From Mycobacterium sp. (lineage in GTDB: Bacteria; Actinomycetota; Actinomycetes; Mycobacteriales; Mycobacteriaceae): 39,765 bases of DNA. Shown here in pieces: positions 16,524 through 24,319 of the stretch (positions are counted from its first letter, which is position 1; each line of letters starts with the position of its first letter). The notes beneath the pieces were generated by a model. The model made no database searches, was not told the DNA's origin, and saw only the letters and a list, made by a program, of their open reading frames with translations. Made by a program: the position numbers and the translations under genes. The stretch lies in contig JAQSXQ010000002.1 in NCBI GenBank assembly GCA_029256565.1, forward strand, positions 1 through 39,765, read 5' to 3'.

Positions 16524-18398
16524 GTGGTTCTCTACCTAAGAACAGGAGCCATCATACCCACCGCCCCGACGGGGCGCGATCACGCCTACCTCGGCGTGTC
16601 GTCGCCGACCGTTTCAGAGCCCTCACAGGCGACACCCGCGCACCCGCGCGCCGGTTCGCCGGACGAGCAATGGGCGGATACGGCGCACCTGCTCGCAGGG
16701 TGCGCCCGAGTACGCATTGGCACCGTCCGCGCCGACCGCAGCGTCGACTACCCCACCCGCGGTGAGCGCAAGCTGACGCTCGCACGACCCCTCAGCCCCG
16801 CCGCGGTGCGGGTTTATGGCGACGACGGCTGCTGCCAGGCTCTGTTTCTCGACCTCGACGCGAAGGGCCGCCACGGGGCAGCCGATGTCGAGCGCGACGA
16901 GGCGGTCCTGCAGCGCATCCTCGCGGTGGCGGGGCTGCGAGCATTCGCTGACATTGCGCCGACGGGCGGACGACACATCTACGTCCCGCTCGCCAAGCGC
17001 CTGCCCTTCGAGGTCGCACGTGAAATCGTCGAGGCCCTGGCTCGTCATGCTCCGACTCTCGACCCCGGCCCGCACCGCAGCGTACGCACGGGCTGCATCC
17101 GCACCCCGGGCTCAGCCCACGGCGCGGGAGGCCACCAGACGCTCACCTCGAGCCTCTCCAGCGCCGTCGACATGCTGCGGCGCCCCAACACGCCGACCAC
17201 GCTAGCCGAGCTGCGCGGGATGCTCGCCGCCGACATCGCCGCCGTGCGCGCTCAAAGAGCCGACCTCGCGGCCGCGCCGGAGGCAGGCGCGTCCCCCCAG
17301 GGCACGGCCTCGGACAAGCTCTCCGCCCGCGTCGCGGCGATCGCCCGCAACGGAATGTGGGACGCAGGCAGATACGACTCTCCCTCAGCTGCCCGCCAGG
17401 CCGTGATCACCGCATGTGTCCGCGCCGGCTGGGACATCACGGACGTCCAGCGCCGCATCAGCGACGGCACGTGGCCTGCTCTCGCCGGGATGTACGCGCG
17501 CTACTCCCCCAGCCGACGGCCGGCCTCGCTGCGCGCCGACTGGCTCAAAGCACAGGCCTTCATCGCGCGCACACCACAGAACGCCGAAGCCGGCACTGAG
17601 CTGCGGAATCACACTGTGCACATCTCCAACACAAGCGTCCTTGTGTCACAGGGGGGCACTGACCACGGCTGGATCCGGACCTGGCGAGCAGCGGTCTCCA
17701 CGTACGAAGTGGTCCGTCTCCCCGGTCGACACTGGTACACCGCACGCTTCCTGCTCCGCGCGATCGGTGAGGCTGCACATAAGAGTGGGAGCAAGTACGT
17801 CGGTTTCGGATGCAGATCACTGGCGGAAGCCTGCGGAGCGGACTACACGACTGTCTCCGTGCTGCTCCACGAACTGCAGCGAGTCGGGTGGATCGACCTC
17901 ATCGAACCGGGCCGCGGTGAGATGGCGGATCTGTACGAGCTGACACTCCCCAGCGACCTTCGGGAGAGTGCGGAGCGTCTGCGGTGGCAGAGAGGCAAGA
18001 TCTTCTCGCTGCGGCCTGCCTTCCGCGAGCTCGGTCACGTGAGCGCGTTCGTATTCGAGGCCCTCGAACAGGGCCGCGCCTCCTCGATTACAGAGCTCGT
18101 GTCTGTTACCGGTATCTCGCGACGAGCCGTTCACACGAGCGTCGACCTACTCACTGCGTGGGACCTCGTCGAGCGCAGTAGCGACGGTCTCCGAGCGTTC
18201 CCTGAGCGTCTCGGGCGAGTCGCGGAGCACCTCGACGTCTTCGAGGCAATCTACGAGCAGATGCGCCGCCATCGCGCACAGCGGGCCGCCTGGCGCGCGT
18301 GGCTCGCGCGGTTCGAGGATGCCTGGGACGAGGGTTCCGACTGGGACGAAGTGCACTCCCCCAGTTCTGATGCGCTCCTCGCGATGGAGGTGGCCTGA
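16524..18398 (+). CDS. Plasmid replication protein with archaeo-eukaryotic primase domain
   Basis: This encodes 624 residues if the GTG at 16524 (weak GGAAA ribosome site) is the start; a later GTG at 16596 is possible. Residues 85-210 form an archaeo-eukaryotic primase (AEP) domain: LFLDLDAKG with metal-binding Asp 110 and Asp 112, GGRHIYV with His 151, and a GSAHGAGGHQTL stretch near 196 that resembles the conserved region before the third motif. A helical middle part follows. Two winged-helix segments lie at about residues 425-480 (SLAEACGADYTTVSVLLHELQRVGWI) and 510-570 (ITELVSVTGISRRAVHTSVDLL). AEP plus DNA-binding domains, next to parAB and repeats, indicates a replication initiator/primase. 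No helicase motif is seen. Confidence 0.78.
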   Translation: MVLYLRTGAIIPTAPTGRDHAYLGVSSPTVSEPSQATPAHPRAGSPDEQWADTAHLLAGCARVRIGTVRADRSVDYPTRGERKLTLARPLSPAAVRVYGDDGCCQALFLDLDAKGRHGAADVERDEAVLQRILAVAGLRAFADIAPTGGRHIYVPLAKRLPFEVAREIVEALARHAPTLDPGPHRSVRTGCIRTPGSAHGAGGHQTLTSSLSSAVDMLRRPNTPTTLAELRGMLAADIAAVRAQRADLAAAPEAGASPQGTASDKLSARVAAIARNGMWDAGRYDSPSAARQAVITACVRAGWDITDVQRRISDGTWPALAGMYARYSPSRRPASLRADWLKAQAFIARTPQNAEAGTELRNHTVHISNTSVLVSQGGTDHGWIRTWRAAVSTYEVVRLPGRHWYTARFLLRAIGEAAHKSGSKYVGFGCRSLAEACGADYTTVSVLLHELQRVGWIDLIEPGRGEMADLYELTLPSDLRESAERLRWQRGKIFSLRPAFRELGHVSAFVFEALEQGRASSITELVSVTGISRRAVHTSVDLLTAWDLVERSSDGLRAFPERLGRVAEHLDVFEAIYEQMRRHRAQRAAWRAWLARFEDAWDEGSDWDEVHSPSSDALLAMEVA

Positions 18399-18423
18399 GA
18401 TGCCGGCCGAGGCCGCTGCGATC

Positions 18424-18495
18424 TTCATTCATGAACACAGACATGAAGCGCGTCATGAAGTGTGGCCGCCGGTCATGACTTCATACATTCATGCA
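18424..18495. promoter_or_regulatory. CATG-type repeat cluster upstream of parA (operator / centromere part)
   Basis: Five CATG-centred sites lie within 72 bp, 57-128 bp before parA, along with degenerate ones such as TTCATAC. They include TTCATGAA at 18428, ACATGAAG at 18441, TCATGA at 18453, GTCATGAC at 18472 and TTCATG at 18488. The same core fills the region downstream of the partition pair. In type Ib systems the small ribbon-helix-helix protein binds such repeats to repress its own operon and to mark the centromere, so this is probably its operator. Confidence 0.65.
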
Positions 18496-18551
18496 AACAG
18501 CCACAACCAGACGTTCGCAGGACGTCCTGGGCAACTTGAGAGAGGTACCCG

Positions 18552-19328
18552 ATGACGACGACGACCGCGCTCGGCAACCAGAAGGGTGGTGTCGGGAAGA
18601 CCACGGTGTCGCTGTGCTTGCTGAGCGAGCTCGCTCGTCTCGGCAGGTCATGCTTGCTGATCGACCTCGATCAGCAGATGTCAGCGTCCTCGACAGTAGG
18701 GGCTGAAGGCGACATCACGATCGAGGACGTCCTGCGAGCCAAGGCTCCTGCGCACCTGTCGGACGCGATCGAGAAGTCGAAGTGGGAGGGTATCGACGTA
18801 GTCCCGGGCTCCGACACGATCCAGACACTCGAGCGCGACCCGGACGTGATGGCTGCATTCCGGCTTCAGAAGGTCCTGCGGGACAACGCCGACCTGCTCT
18901 CGAAGTACGACGACATCATCATCGACCTGCCGCCTGACCTGGGGACATGCACGGTGTCAGGACTGCTCGCGGCAGACCAGGTGATCGCCGTAACAATCCC
19001 CGAGCCCTGGAGCTCGGAAGGCCTCGACCGATTCCTGACGACACTTGAGGGGATCCGACAAGGACCGCACCCGTCGCTCACGCTCTTCGGAGTAATGGTG
19101 AACATGGTCCGTAGGACAAACGAGCACCGCTACCGCATCACAGAACTCAACGAGACCGTGGGCGGACTAGTCATGCAGCCCGTTATCCCGCAGCGTGTGG
19201 CTGCGGCAGAGGTCGCAAGCGAGCAGCTGCCACTGCATGAACTGAAGAACGACGGCGCGAAGGTCCTTTCGGACCTGTTTGGCGAGCACGCCAAGGCGTT
19301 GGCCGATGGCAAGAGGGGGACGAACTGA
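18552..19328 (+). CDS. parA: Plasmid partition ATPase ParA
   Basis: This 258-residue ATPase separates plasmid copies before cell division. The ATG at 18552 has a GAGAGAGG site. The deviant Walker A KGGVGKTT starts at residue 11, CLLIDLDQQ forms the next strand, and IIIDLPPDLG is the Walker B/switch region. It lacks the N-terminal DNA-binding extension of type Ia ParA. With a small ribbon-helix-helix partner immediately downstream, this makes it type Ib. It is followed by the partner gene with a one-base overlap (TGATG). CATG-type repeats upstream suggest repression by that partner. Confidence 0.9.
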   Translation: MTTTTALGNQKGGVGKTTVSLCLLSELARLGRSCLLIDLDQQMSASSTVGAEGDITIEDVLRAKAPAHLSDAIEKSKWEGIDVVPGSDTIQTLERDPDVMAAFRLQKVLRDNADLLSKYDDIIIDLPPDLGTCTVSGLLAADQVIAVTIPEPWSSEGLDRFLTTLEGIRQGPHPSLTLFGVMVNMVRRTNEHRYRITELNETVGGLVMQPVIPQRVAAAEVASEQLPLHELKNDGAKVLSDLFGEHAKALADGKRGTN

Positions 19329-19951
19329 TGCCGAAGCCACGGATGCAGAAGAGGACCGCACTGGACGTCGTCCTTGGCCAGCCGGCCCCGGAGATCCCTT
19401 CGACGGACATCGAGAACGGATCGCAGGACTCGTCTGTGCCTCAAGTGACAGCCGCCACCGCTGAGGCGTCAGCCACGGACGATGATGGTGTTCTGAGCGA
19501 TGACACCGTCAACCACGTCGCCGAGGGTGACGACAAGGCTGCAATGAAGGTCGTTGAGCCCGAACTCGGCGCAGAGCCGAGCGGGAACTCAACCGGCGAC
19601 ATGAGTTCCCTCGAGGACGAGGTTGAGAACGAACAGGGCGCACCGCCTGCAGTGACTCCGTTGCCTCTCACTCCGGCACGCACGCCGGCGCGGGATGGTA
19701 CGGCGAAGCCGCGGACACGGCGCCAGTCCGCTCCTGCCCCTTCCCTCGAAGAGACCGATCCCAGATTCGAACCCGTACTCGGACGCAACGACGATGCGGC
19801 CCTCGTCCCCTTCTCCACCCGCCTTAGTCCTGATCTTCGTCGTCGCCTGAAGCTCTACTCGGCTGTCTCCGGGGAGTCAACGACGAGCCTCACGAACCGG
19901 GCGCTGGACTACATGCTCGAAGTCTCAGAGCGAAAGGTCGGCCTTCGGTAG
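19328..19951 (+). CDS. Ribbon-helix-helix centromere-binding partner of ParA
   Basis: This encodes 207 residues from an ATG at 19328 overlapping the parA stop. The first ~150 residues are disordered and rich in Glu, Asp, Thr, Ala and Pro. The last ~50 form a ribbon-helix-helix domain: a strand (LVPFSTRLS), a helix (PDLRRRLKLYSAVSG) and a second helix (STTSLTNRALDYMLEVSE). ParG/omega-type proteins have the same logic, an unstructured N-terminus that stimulates ParA and a C-terminal ribbon-helix-helix that binds repeats, but are usually only 70-110 residues. The N-terminal arm here is unusually long. The CATG repeats on either side are its probable targets. Confidence 0.8.
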   Translation: MPKPRMQKRTALDVVLGQPAPEIPSTDIENGSQDSSVPQVTAATAEASATDDDGVLSDDTVNHVAEGDDKAAMKVVEPELGAEPSGNSTGDMSSLEDEVENEQGAPPAVTPLPLTPARTPARDGTAKPRTRRQSAPAPSLEETDPRFEPVLGRNDDAALVPFSTRLSPDLRRRLKLYSAVSGESTTSLTNRALDYMLEVSERKVGLR

Positions 19952-20223
19952 CCTCCCTCTCGCTGCAAGCGCCGGCACGCCGCGGCATCGCCCGCGCCGT
20001 GCCGGCGTTCATGCGTTCATGAAGTAATGAATGATCCGTGCCCTTGGGCTGCTTCGCGTGTGAGTACGCCCTGCGCTAGCAGTCCGGTGCATCCGCGCGC
20101 GGGTTCATGCCTTCATGTATGCATGACTGTGTAGATGAACGGGTTCATTCATGTATGAAGACATGCAGTCAAGCATGAAGTGACCGCCGCTGGGCAAACT
20201 TGCATGAAACGCCTCATGAAGCC

Positions 20224-20237
20224 GTTCATGCATGAAC
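20224..20237. repeat. Perfect 14-bp palindrome GTTCATGCATGAAC (copy 1)
   Basis: This is a self-complementary 14-mer built from two inverted GTTCATG halves. An identical copy lies 141 bp downstream. It is a likely dimer binding site for the partition protein or Rep. Confidence 0.7.
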
Positions 20238-20270
20238 ACAGATAAGAAGTCCGACAAGAATGAATGCAGG

Positions 20271-20318
20271 AACGCATGCATGAACGCATGCATGAACGCA
20301 TGCATGAACGCATGCATG
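20271..20318 (+). repeat. Four exact 12-bp tandem repeats (AACGCATGCATG)
   Basis: Units start at 20271, 20283, 20295 and 20307 and are identical. Each contains GCATGC and overlapping CATG cores. The 12-bp period is close to one helical turn, so bound proteins would line up on nearly one face of the DNA, as in iterons and centromere arrays. No unique spacers are present, so it is not a CRISPR array. Confidence 0.85.
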
Positions 20319-20364
20319 TATGAACCCGAGTGCATGATCAACACGGTGAACACGTGGCGAACGA

Positions 20365-20378
20365 GTTCATGCATGAAC
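20365..20378. repeat. Perfect 14-bp palindrome GTTCATGCATGAAC (copy 2)
   Basis: This is an exact second copy of the palindrome at 20224. The two copies bracket the four tandem 12-mers, giving the array a defined symmetric frame. Confidence 0.7.
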
Positions 20379-20478
20379 GCAGGCATGAATGAATGAAGCA
20401 CTGGCGGCATCTGCCGGGCGAGCGAACCGCAGGAACGGGCTCGCGGGTCCTAGCGAGTACCCACCGAAGGAGCAGCGC

Positions 20479-20640
20479 ATGACGATCGATCTGACACACC
20501 CCCACACGGTCACGGTGACGATGCCTCCGGCACGTGCGGACGTCGAAGGGAGCCTGCTCAGGCTGCTGGCAGATGGTCCGAGCGGGCTCGTCGTGGGAGA
20601 CCTGATCTGGCCGAACGTCCCGGCCTCGGACCAGCTCTAG
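20479..20640 (+). CDS. Small hypothetical protein, 53 residues
   Basis: The ATG at 20479 has an excellent ribosome site, AAGGAG, at 20467-20472. The product begins with MTIDLTHPHTVTV, then contains a short helix (VEGSLLRLLADGPSG) that could start a winged-helix fold, and stops soon after. The good initiation signal suggests a real gene. It may be a small plasmid protein or the remnant of a longer one cut at the junction with the cargo region. No family was recognised. Confidence 0.5.
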   Translation: MTIDLTHPHTVTVTMPPARADVEGSLLRLLADGPSGLVVGDLIWPNVPASDQL

Positions 20641-20722
20641 GTGTACTGACCAGGATCAGGAGCCTGCAGGTCTCGCGATCGACTCCCGCGGGCACGGAAA
20701 TCAGCCAGGCTGCGCGATAGCT

Positions 20723-20760
20723 GGCGCCAGGGCGACGCGGTACGGCGTCGCCCTGGCGCC
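20723..20760. terminator. Large hairpin with 16-bp perfect stem between convergent genes
   Basis: Arms GGCGCCAGGGCGACGC and GCGTCGCCCTGGCGCC are exact complements around the loop GGTACG. It sits between the small plus-strand gene ending at 20640 and the minus-strand operon ending at 20892, so it can serve both directions. Flanking T residues are few. Confidence 0.75.
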
Positions 20761-20891
20761 TTCGAGTAGATCACCGCTCCGAGCGCGCGCGAGGACGGGG
20801 TGGGAGCCGGGGTGGGACGGCAACCTTCACGGAACCCGGTCCTCGTTCGGTGCGCCGAGAGGTGCTTCTCACCGATCGCCAAGGCCCTTGA

Positions 20892-21881
20892 TCACGAGCT
20901 CAGCGCCGAGACGCGTTCTCGGATCCATGAGAGCTTGCGTTCCTCGTGGCGCCACTGTCCTCCCTCGTGGCCGTGAAACTCGTAGACAGCCAGCTCCTTC
21001 GGGCCCTTGTAGGCGCGGTACGCGGCGAGCACGGTCTTCGGTGGGCACACGTCGTCGCGCATCGCGACGCTGAAGAGTGCAGGGGCGGTTGCCGCTCGGA
21101 CGTGTGCGACGACATCCACGTACGCCAGGCGAGAGAGGAGGTCAGCCTGCGAGTCAGGGTACGCGCGGAGGTGGTCGAGGAGCTCGAGGTAGGGGCCGCG
21201 TTCGGCGATGCGGATCGCTTGGGGGATGTCGCAGAGAAACGGGACGTCCGCGAGTACGCCGGCCACGTCCGGGACCAGTCCCGCCGCTGCTAGTGCGAGG
21301 CCGCCGCCTTGGCTTCTCCCGGTGAGAAACACCGCATCAGCCCGCACGGCGTGATGCTCCCGCAGCGCGCGCACGGCTTGGACGCAGTCGGCGAAGACGC
21401 GCCGGTAGTACATGGTGCGGGCGGAGCCAAGGCCGCGGGTGAGGAAGCCGGCGGTCTCAGGCCCGGTGCCCCCGAGGGGGTCGGCGGTGTCTCCGGGGGA
21501 AAGCGCGTTGCCTTGTCCTCGCGTGTCCATCGTCAGGTGTGCATATCCGGCCGACGCCCAGAGAGATGGCGCGAGCGGATGTCCGCGGCCGGCACCGTAG
21601 GGGTTGAACTGGACGACCGCGGGAAGTGGAAGGGGTGCATCTTTCGGAAGGTGGAGCCATCCTTTGATGGGGTTGCGGTGTGCTCCTGCGATAGTCATGT
21701 CGAATGTCGTTGTCGCGGCCAGCCCGGTCTCATGGGGCATGGCCTCGACCAGGGGTGACCGGGGGAGCAGCCTGAGGGACTCGTACCAGAACCGGTCGAA
21801 GTCCGCTGGAACCGCGGTGCCTCGTTCCTGGCCCTGGGGCGAGTTGGTCGCGATCATCGGCCCACGGGCACTCGATCTCAT
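20892..21881 (-). CDS. CE7-type acetyl esterase (acetylxylan esterase / cephalosporin-C deacetylase family)
   Basis: This encodes 329 residues. The ATG at 21881 overlaps the dehydrogenase stop (ATGA), which supports this start over the ATG eight codons later. It is an alpha/beta hydrolase with the three CE7 signatures: RGQ at residues 121-123, GRSQGG at 188-193 with nucleophile Ser 190, and HE at 305-306 with catalytic His 305; Asp 276 or 277 in MRDDVCPP completes the triad. Length matches the family. It lacks a signal peptide and is therefore cytoplasmic, where CE7 enzymes remove acetyl groups from imported short acetylated sugars. Last gene of the six-gene operon. Confidence 0.88.
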   Translation of the reverse strand: MRSSARGPMIATNSPQGQERGTAVPADFDRFWYESLRLLPRSPLVEAMPHETGLAATTTFDMTIAGAHRNPIKGWLHLPKDAPLPLPAVVQFNPYGAGRGHPLAPSLWASAGYAHLTMDTRGQGNALSPGDTADPLGGTGPETAGFLTRGLGSARTMYYRRVFADCVQAVRALREHHAVRADAVFLTGRSQGGGLALAAAGLVPDVAGVLADVPFLCDIPQAIRIAERGPYLELLDHLRAYPDSQADLLSRLAYVDVVAHVRAATAPALFSVAMRDDVCPPKTVLAAYRAYKGPKELAVYEFHGHEGGQWRHEERKLSWIRERVSALSS

Positions 21882-22870
21882 CCGCGTCGCGCGACTTCGC
21901 TGGTGTAGGAGAGCACGGCGTCGGCGCTGAGCGCGGCCGCGCGCTCAGCGGTCTGACGCGTCGCCCCCGCCAGGTGGGGCGTCATGACGAGTCGAGGTGC
22001 CTGACGGATCGCGTCGTCGACCGCTGGCGGCTCGGGATCATAGACGTCGACTGCGGCGGCGCCGAGCCCCCCTGTACGAAGCGCTGTGACGAGCGCGTCC
22101 TGGTCGACGAGGCCGCCTCGGGCTGTGTTGACGAGGACCGCGCCTGGGCGCATGCGCTGCAGTGCTGCCGCATCGATGATGTGCCGCGTCTCGTCAGTCA
22201 GGCGGGCATGCAGGCTGACGACTGCAGCTTGTCGCAGCATGCCGTCGAGGTCACTCTGCTCGCCGTACTCGATCACTTCGGCGTAGGGATCGTGCACGAG
22301 GACGCGGGCGCCGAAGGCGCTCAGGATGCGTGCGACGCGTCGACCGATGGCGCCGTACCCGATCAGCCCGACGGTAGCGCCTGCGAGCTCGCTGCCGCAG
22401 GCTTCGATCTGGTAGTCACCGCCGCGCCACTCGCCCGCGCGCATGCTCCTGTCCAGCTCGGGGATGTTGCGCAGCGCCGCCATCATCAGAGCGATGGTGT
22501 GCTCGGCTGCCGCGGGGGCGTTGCGGCCCGGCGTGGTGCGGACCTGGACCCCGGCCTCGCGGGCGGCATCAAGGTTGACGTTCACGGGGCCGCCGCGGCA
22601 CACGACGACGAGGCGGAGGTCGGGTGCTGAAGAGAGTACGCGGCGCGTGATCGGCGCCATCTGTGTGACAAGGACCTCGATGCCTTCGAGAGCCGCGATC
22701 AGGCTCTCTTGCGTGCCCGATGCCTCGCTGACCTCGGCGACCGGTCCAAACGGCACGCTCGGCCACGGAAGCTCGAGGGTGTGGATCTCGGCCCCGGGTA
22801 CTCGGGAGCCGAGCTCTTGCGCGAGCAGCGCATTCGTGACGAAGCCGTCGCCTGCAGTCAGAATCTTCAT
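21878..22870 (-). CDS. D-2-hydroxyacid dehydrogenase (NAD-dependent)
   Basis: This encodes 330 residues from an ATG at 22870. It has the family Rossmann motif GYGAIG at residues 171-176 and the catalytic set Arg 251 (NTARGGLVD), Glu 280 (YDPEPP) and His 299 (TPHLAG). The reaction is reversible NAD(P)-linked oxidation of a D-2-hydroxyacid to the 2-oxoacid. The substrate cannot be read from sequence. Placement with two sugar/polyol kinases and an esterase suggests a sugar-acid or phosphorylated sugar-acid step rather than serine synthesis. The C-terminal ACT domain found in many SerA enzymes is absent. It lies 9 bp from the kinase gene upstream. Confidence 0.87.
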   Translation of the reverse strand: MKILTAGDGFVTNALLAQELGSRVPGAEIHTLELPWPSVPFGPVAEVSEASGTQESLIAALEGIEVLVTQMAPITRRVLSSAPDLRLVVVCRGGPVNVNLDAAREAGVQVRTTPGRNAPAAAEHTIALMMAALRNIPELDRSMRAGEWRGGDYQIEACGSELAGATVGLIGYGAIGRRVARILSAFGARVLVHDPYAEVIEYGEQSDLDGMLRQAAVVSLHARLTDETRHIIDAAALQRMRPGAVLVNTARGGLVDQDALVTALRTGGLGAAAVDVYDPEPPAVDDAIRQAPRLVMTPHLAGATRQTAERAAALSADAVLSYTSEVARRG

Positions 22871-22879
22871 GATGTCCTC

Positions 22880-24319
22880 TCAGTCGGTGACGTCTGCCCA
22901 AAGAGTCCGGGCCGAGCGGACGTCCCGGAGGTAGGTCGAGTAGCCGCGTTCGTAGTGCTGGGTGCTGCCGTGCCCAGGGTTGATGGTCGTGGTCTCCGAG
23001 GGGGGCGGCACCGGCGTCCCGGTGGCGTGAGCAGCCTGGATCGCGGCACCGAGGGCGCCGACCTCGGGAGCGGTGCACTGTTCCATGGGACGCCCCAAGA
23101 CGTCGGCGAATGCTTGTGCGAGCGGACCGCGTGAGCCGCCACCGCACACGAGGAGGCGTCCCGAGAGTCCGGCTCTCTCGAGGCAGCTGCGTGCGCTGTA
23201 GCCGAGACTTTCCACGACCGCTCGGACGATGTCGGCTGCCGAGGTGTGCAGCGTCAGTCCGTCGATACGGCCCCGCGCGCGCGGATCGCGGAACGGAGCT
23301 CGCTCACCGGCCGGGGCGAGAAAGGGCAGCGCCCGGGCGGTGGTTGTGGGGCGCTCTTCCAGGAGGCGGGGGATGTCCTGGATCGTGTGACCCACCAGGC
23401 CCAGCGCCCAGTCGAGCGTCGCGGCCCCGACCATCGCTGGCATGGCGCGCCAGTGCCGGTCTGGGTCCGCGGTGGCAAGGGTAAGGCCGACAGGCTCCTC
23501 GTCCTGGGGAAGGGAGGACGCCAGGACTTCGCAGGCGAGGGTCGTTCCGACGATCAGCAGGCCGTCGCCGACCTCGGAAGCCCCCGCGCCGATCGCGCTG
23601 GCGACGAGATCGTAGGGGGCGGACACGACGGGTATGCCGGCCGTGAGGCCGGTACGTGAGGCGATCTCGGGCAGGAGGCCGCCGGTCGGCGTGCTCGTCA
23701 CCGGGGATGCGAGTTGCTCGGCGTCGGGGATGCCCAGCAGGTCGAACAGCGCGGCGGATGGCTCGCGGCGGTGCATGTCGAACAGGACAGCGTTGGAGTG
23801 GTCCGTGGAGCGGATTCCGGCGAGCTGGGCGGCGATCATGTCCTTGCAGTGCCATGCCCTGCGAGCCATCTTGAGTGTGTCTGGTTCCTCGCGGGCGGCC
23901 CAGGCGAGCAGCGCGGGTGTTGACCCTGCGAACGGGGCGCTGCCGGTGGTGTGGAACAGCTCGGCGTGGGTGCCATCGCGTTCCCACTCGGCGACGATTC
24001 CTTGGGCCCGCCCGTCCATCCAGGAGATCGCCGAGCGGACGGGGGTCCCGTCCTCGCGGGTCAGCCACAGGCCGTCGCCCTGGGCGGTCACGCCTACGGC
24101 GACCACATCGCGGGCCCGGTCTCCCAGGACGGTCACGAGATCGCTGAGCACGGCGACGACGGAGTCGAAGACGTCCTCCTGCCGTTGCTCATAGCGGTCG
24201 CTCGAGGTGTGCTCGACCCGAGTGGCCCTGGACGTGACGACCGTAGGCCTGTCCGGCGAGAACGCCGCGGCTTTGGTGATGGTCGTGCCGGCGTCGACGC
24301 CGATGACGATTCCCATCAT
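22880..24319 (-). CDS. FGGY-family carbohydrate/polyol kinase 1
   Basis: This encodes 479 residues. The ATG at 24319 overlaps the DeoR stop (ATGA); an adjacent ATG at 24316 is equally possible. The N-terminal phosphate-binding loop is GVDAGTTITK (residues 7-16). VTAQGDGLWL and SWMDGRA follow near 77-105, then Asp 237 (APYDLVASAIG) as the likely catalytic base, and an adenosine-binding GGGSRG at 393-398. The kinase would phosphorylate an open-chain sugar or polyol with ATP. The VTAQGDGLWL/WMDGRA pattern is reminiscent of erythritol- and lyxulose-type kinases, but substrate prediction is weak. It is intact and of normal length. Confidence 0.87.
   Translation of the reverse strand: MMGIVIGVDAGTTITKAAAFSPDRPTVVTSRATRVEHTSSDRYEQRQEDVFDSVVAVLSDLVTVLGDRARDVVAVGVTAQGDGLWLTREDGTPVRSAISWMDGRAQGIVAEWERDGTHAELFHTTGSAPFAGSTPALLAWAAREEPDTLKMARRAWHCKDMIAAQLAGIRSTDHSNAVLFDMHRREPSAALFDLLGIPDAEQLASPVTSTPTGGLLPEIASRTGLTAGIPVVSAPYDLVASAIGAGASEVGDGLLIVGTTLACEVLASSLPQDEEPVGLTLATADPDRHWRAMPAMVGAATLDWALGLVGHTIQDIPRLLEERPTTTARALPFLAPAGERAPFRDPRARGRIDGLTLHTSAADIVRAVVESLGYSARSCLERAGLSGRLLVCGGGSRGPLAQAFADVLGRPMEQCTAPEVGALGAAIQAAHATGTPVPPPSETTTINPGHGSTQHYERGYSTYLRDVRSARTLWADVTD

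Larger units (their letters stand above)
20005..20390. repeat. CATG-rich repeat region, candidate centromere and/or iteron origin
   Basis: This stretch lies inside a 527-bp gap without genes. By my count it has 24 CATG tetramers in under 400 bp, about 1-2 being expected by chance. They occur mostly as GTTCATG, GCATGAA or TCATGAA in both orientations. It contains four exact tandem 12-mers and two copies of one 14-bp palindrome, listed separately. Spacing elsewhere is irregular and no spacers are conserved. The same core occurs before parA. The best reading is a centromere for the ribbon-helix-helix protein, possibly combined with iterons for the primase-type replication protein. Confidence 0.75.

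Noticed and set aside
18400..18555. 51-codon open frame ending on the parA start
   Set aside because: The product is built from the CATG repeat sites (HEHRHEARHE), has no good ribosome site, and the DNA is better explained as the parA operator.
20271..20318. Short direct repeats considered as a CRISPR array
   Set aside because: Units are 12 bp, adjoin each other without spacers, and no cas genes are present.
20105..20410. Minus-strand open frame with repeated Met-His-Ala-Phe
   Set aside because: The repeats in the product only mirror the 12-bp DNA repeats. There is no ribosome site, and the composition is unlike any gene nearby.
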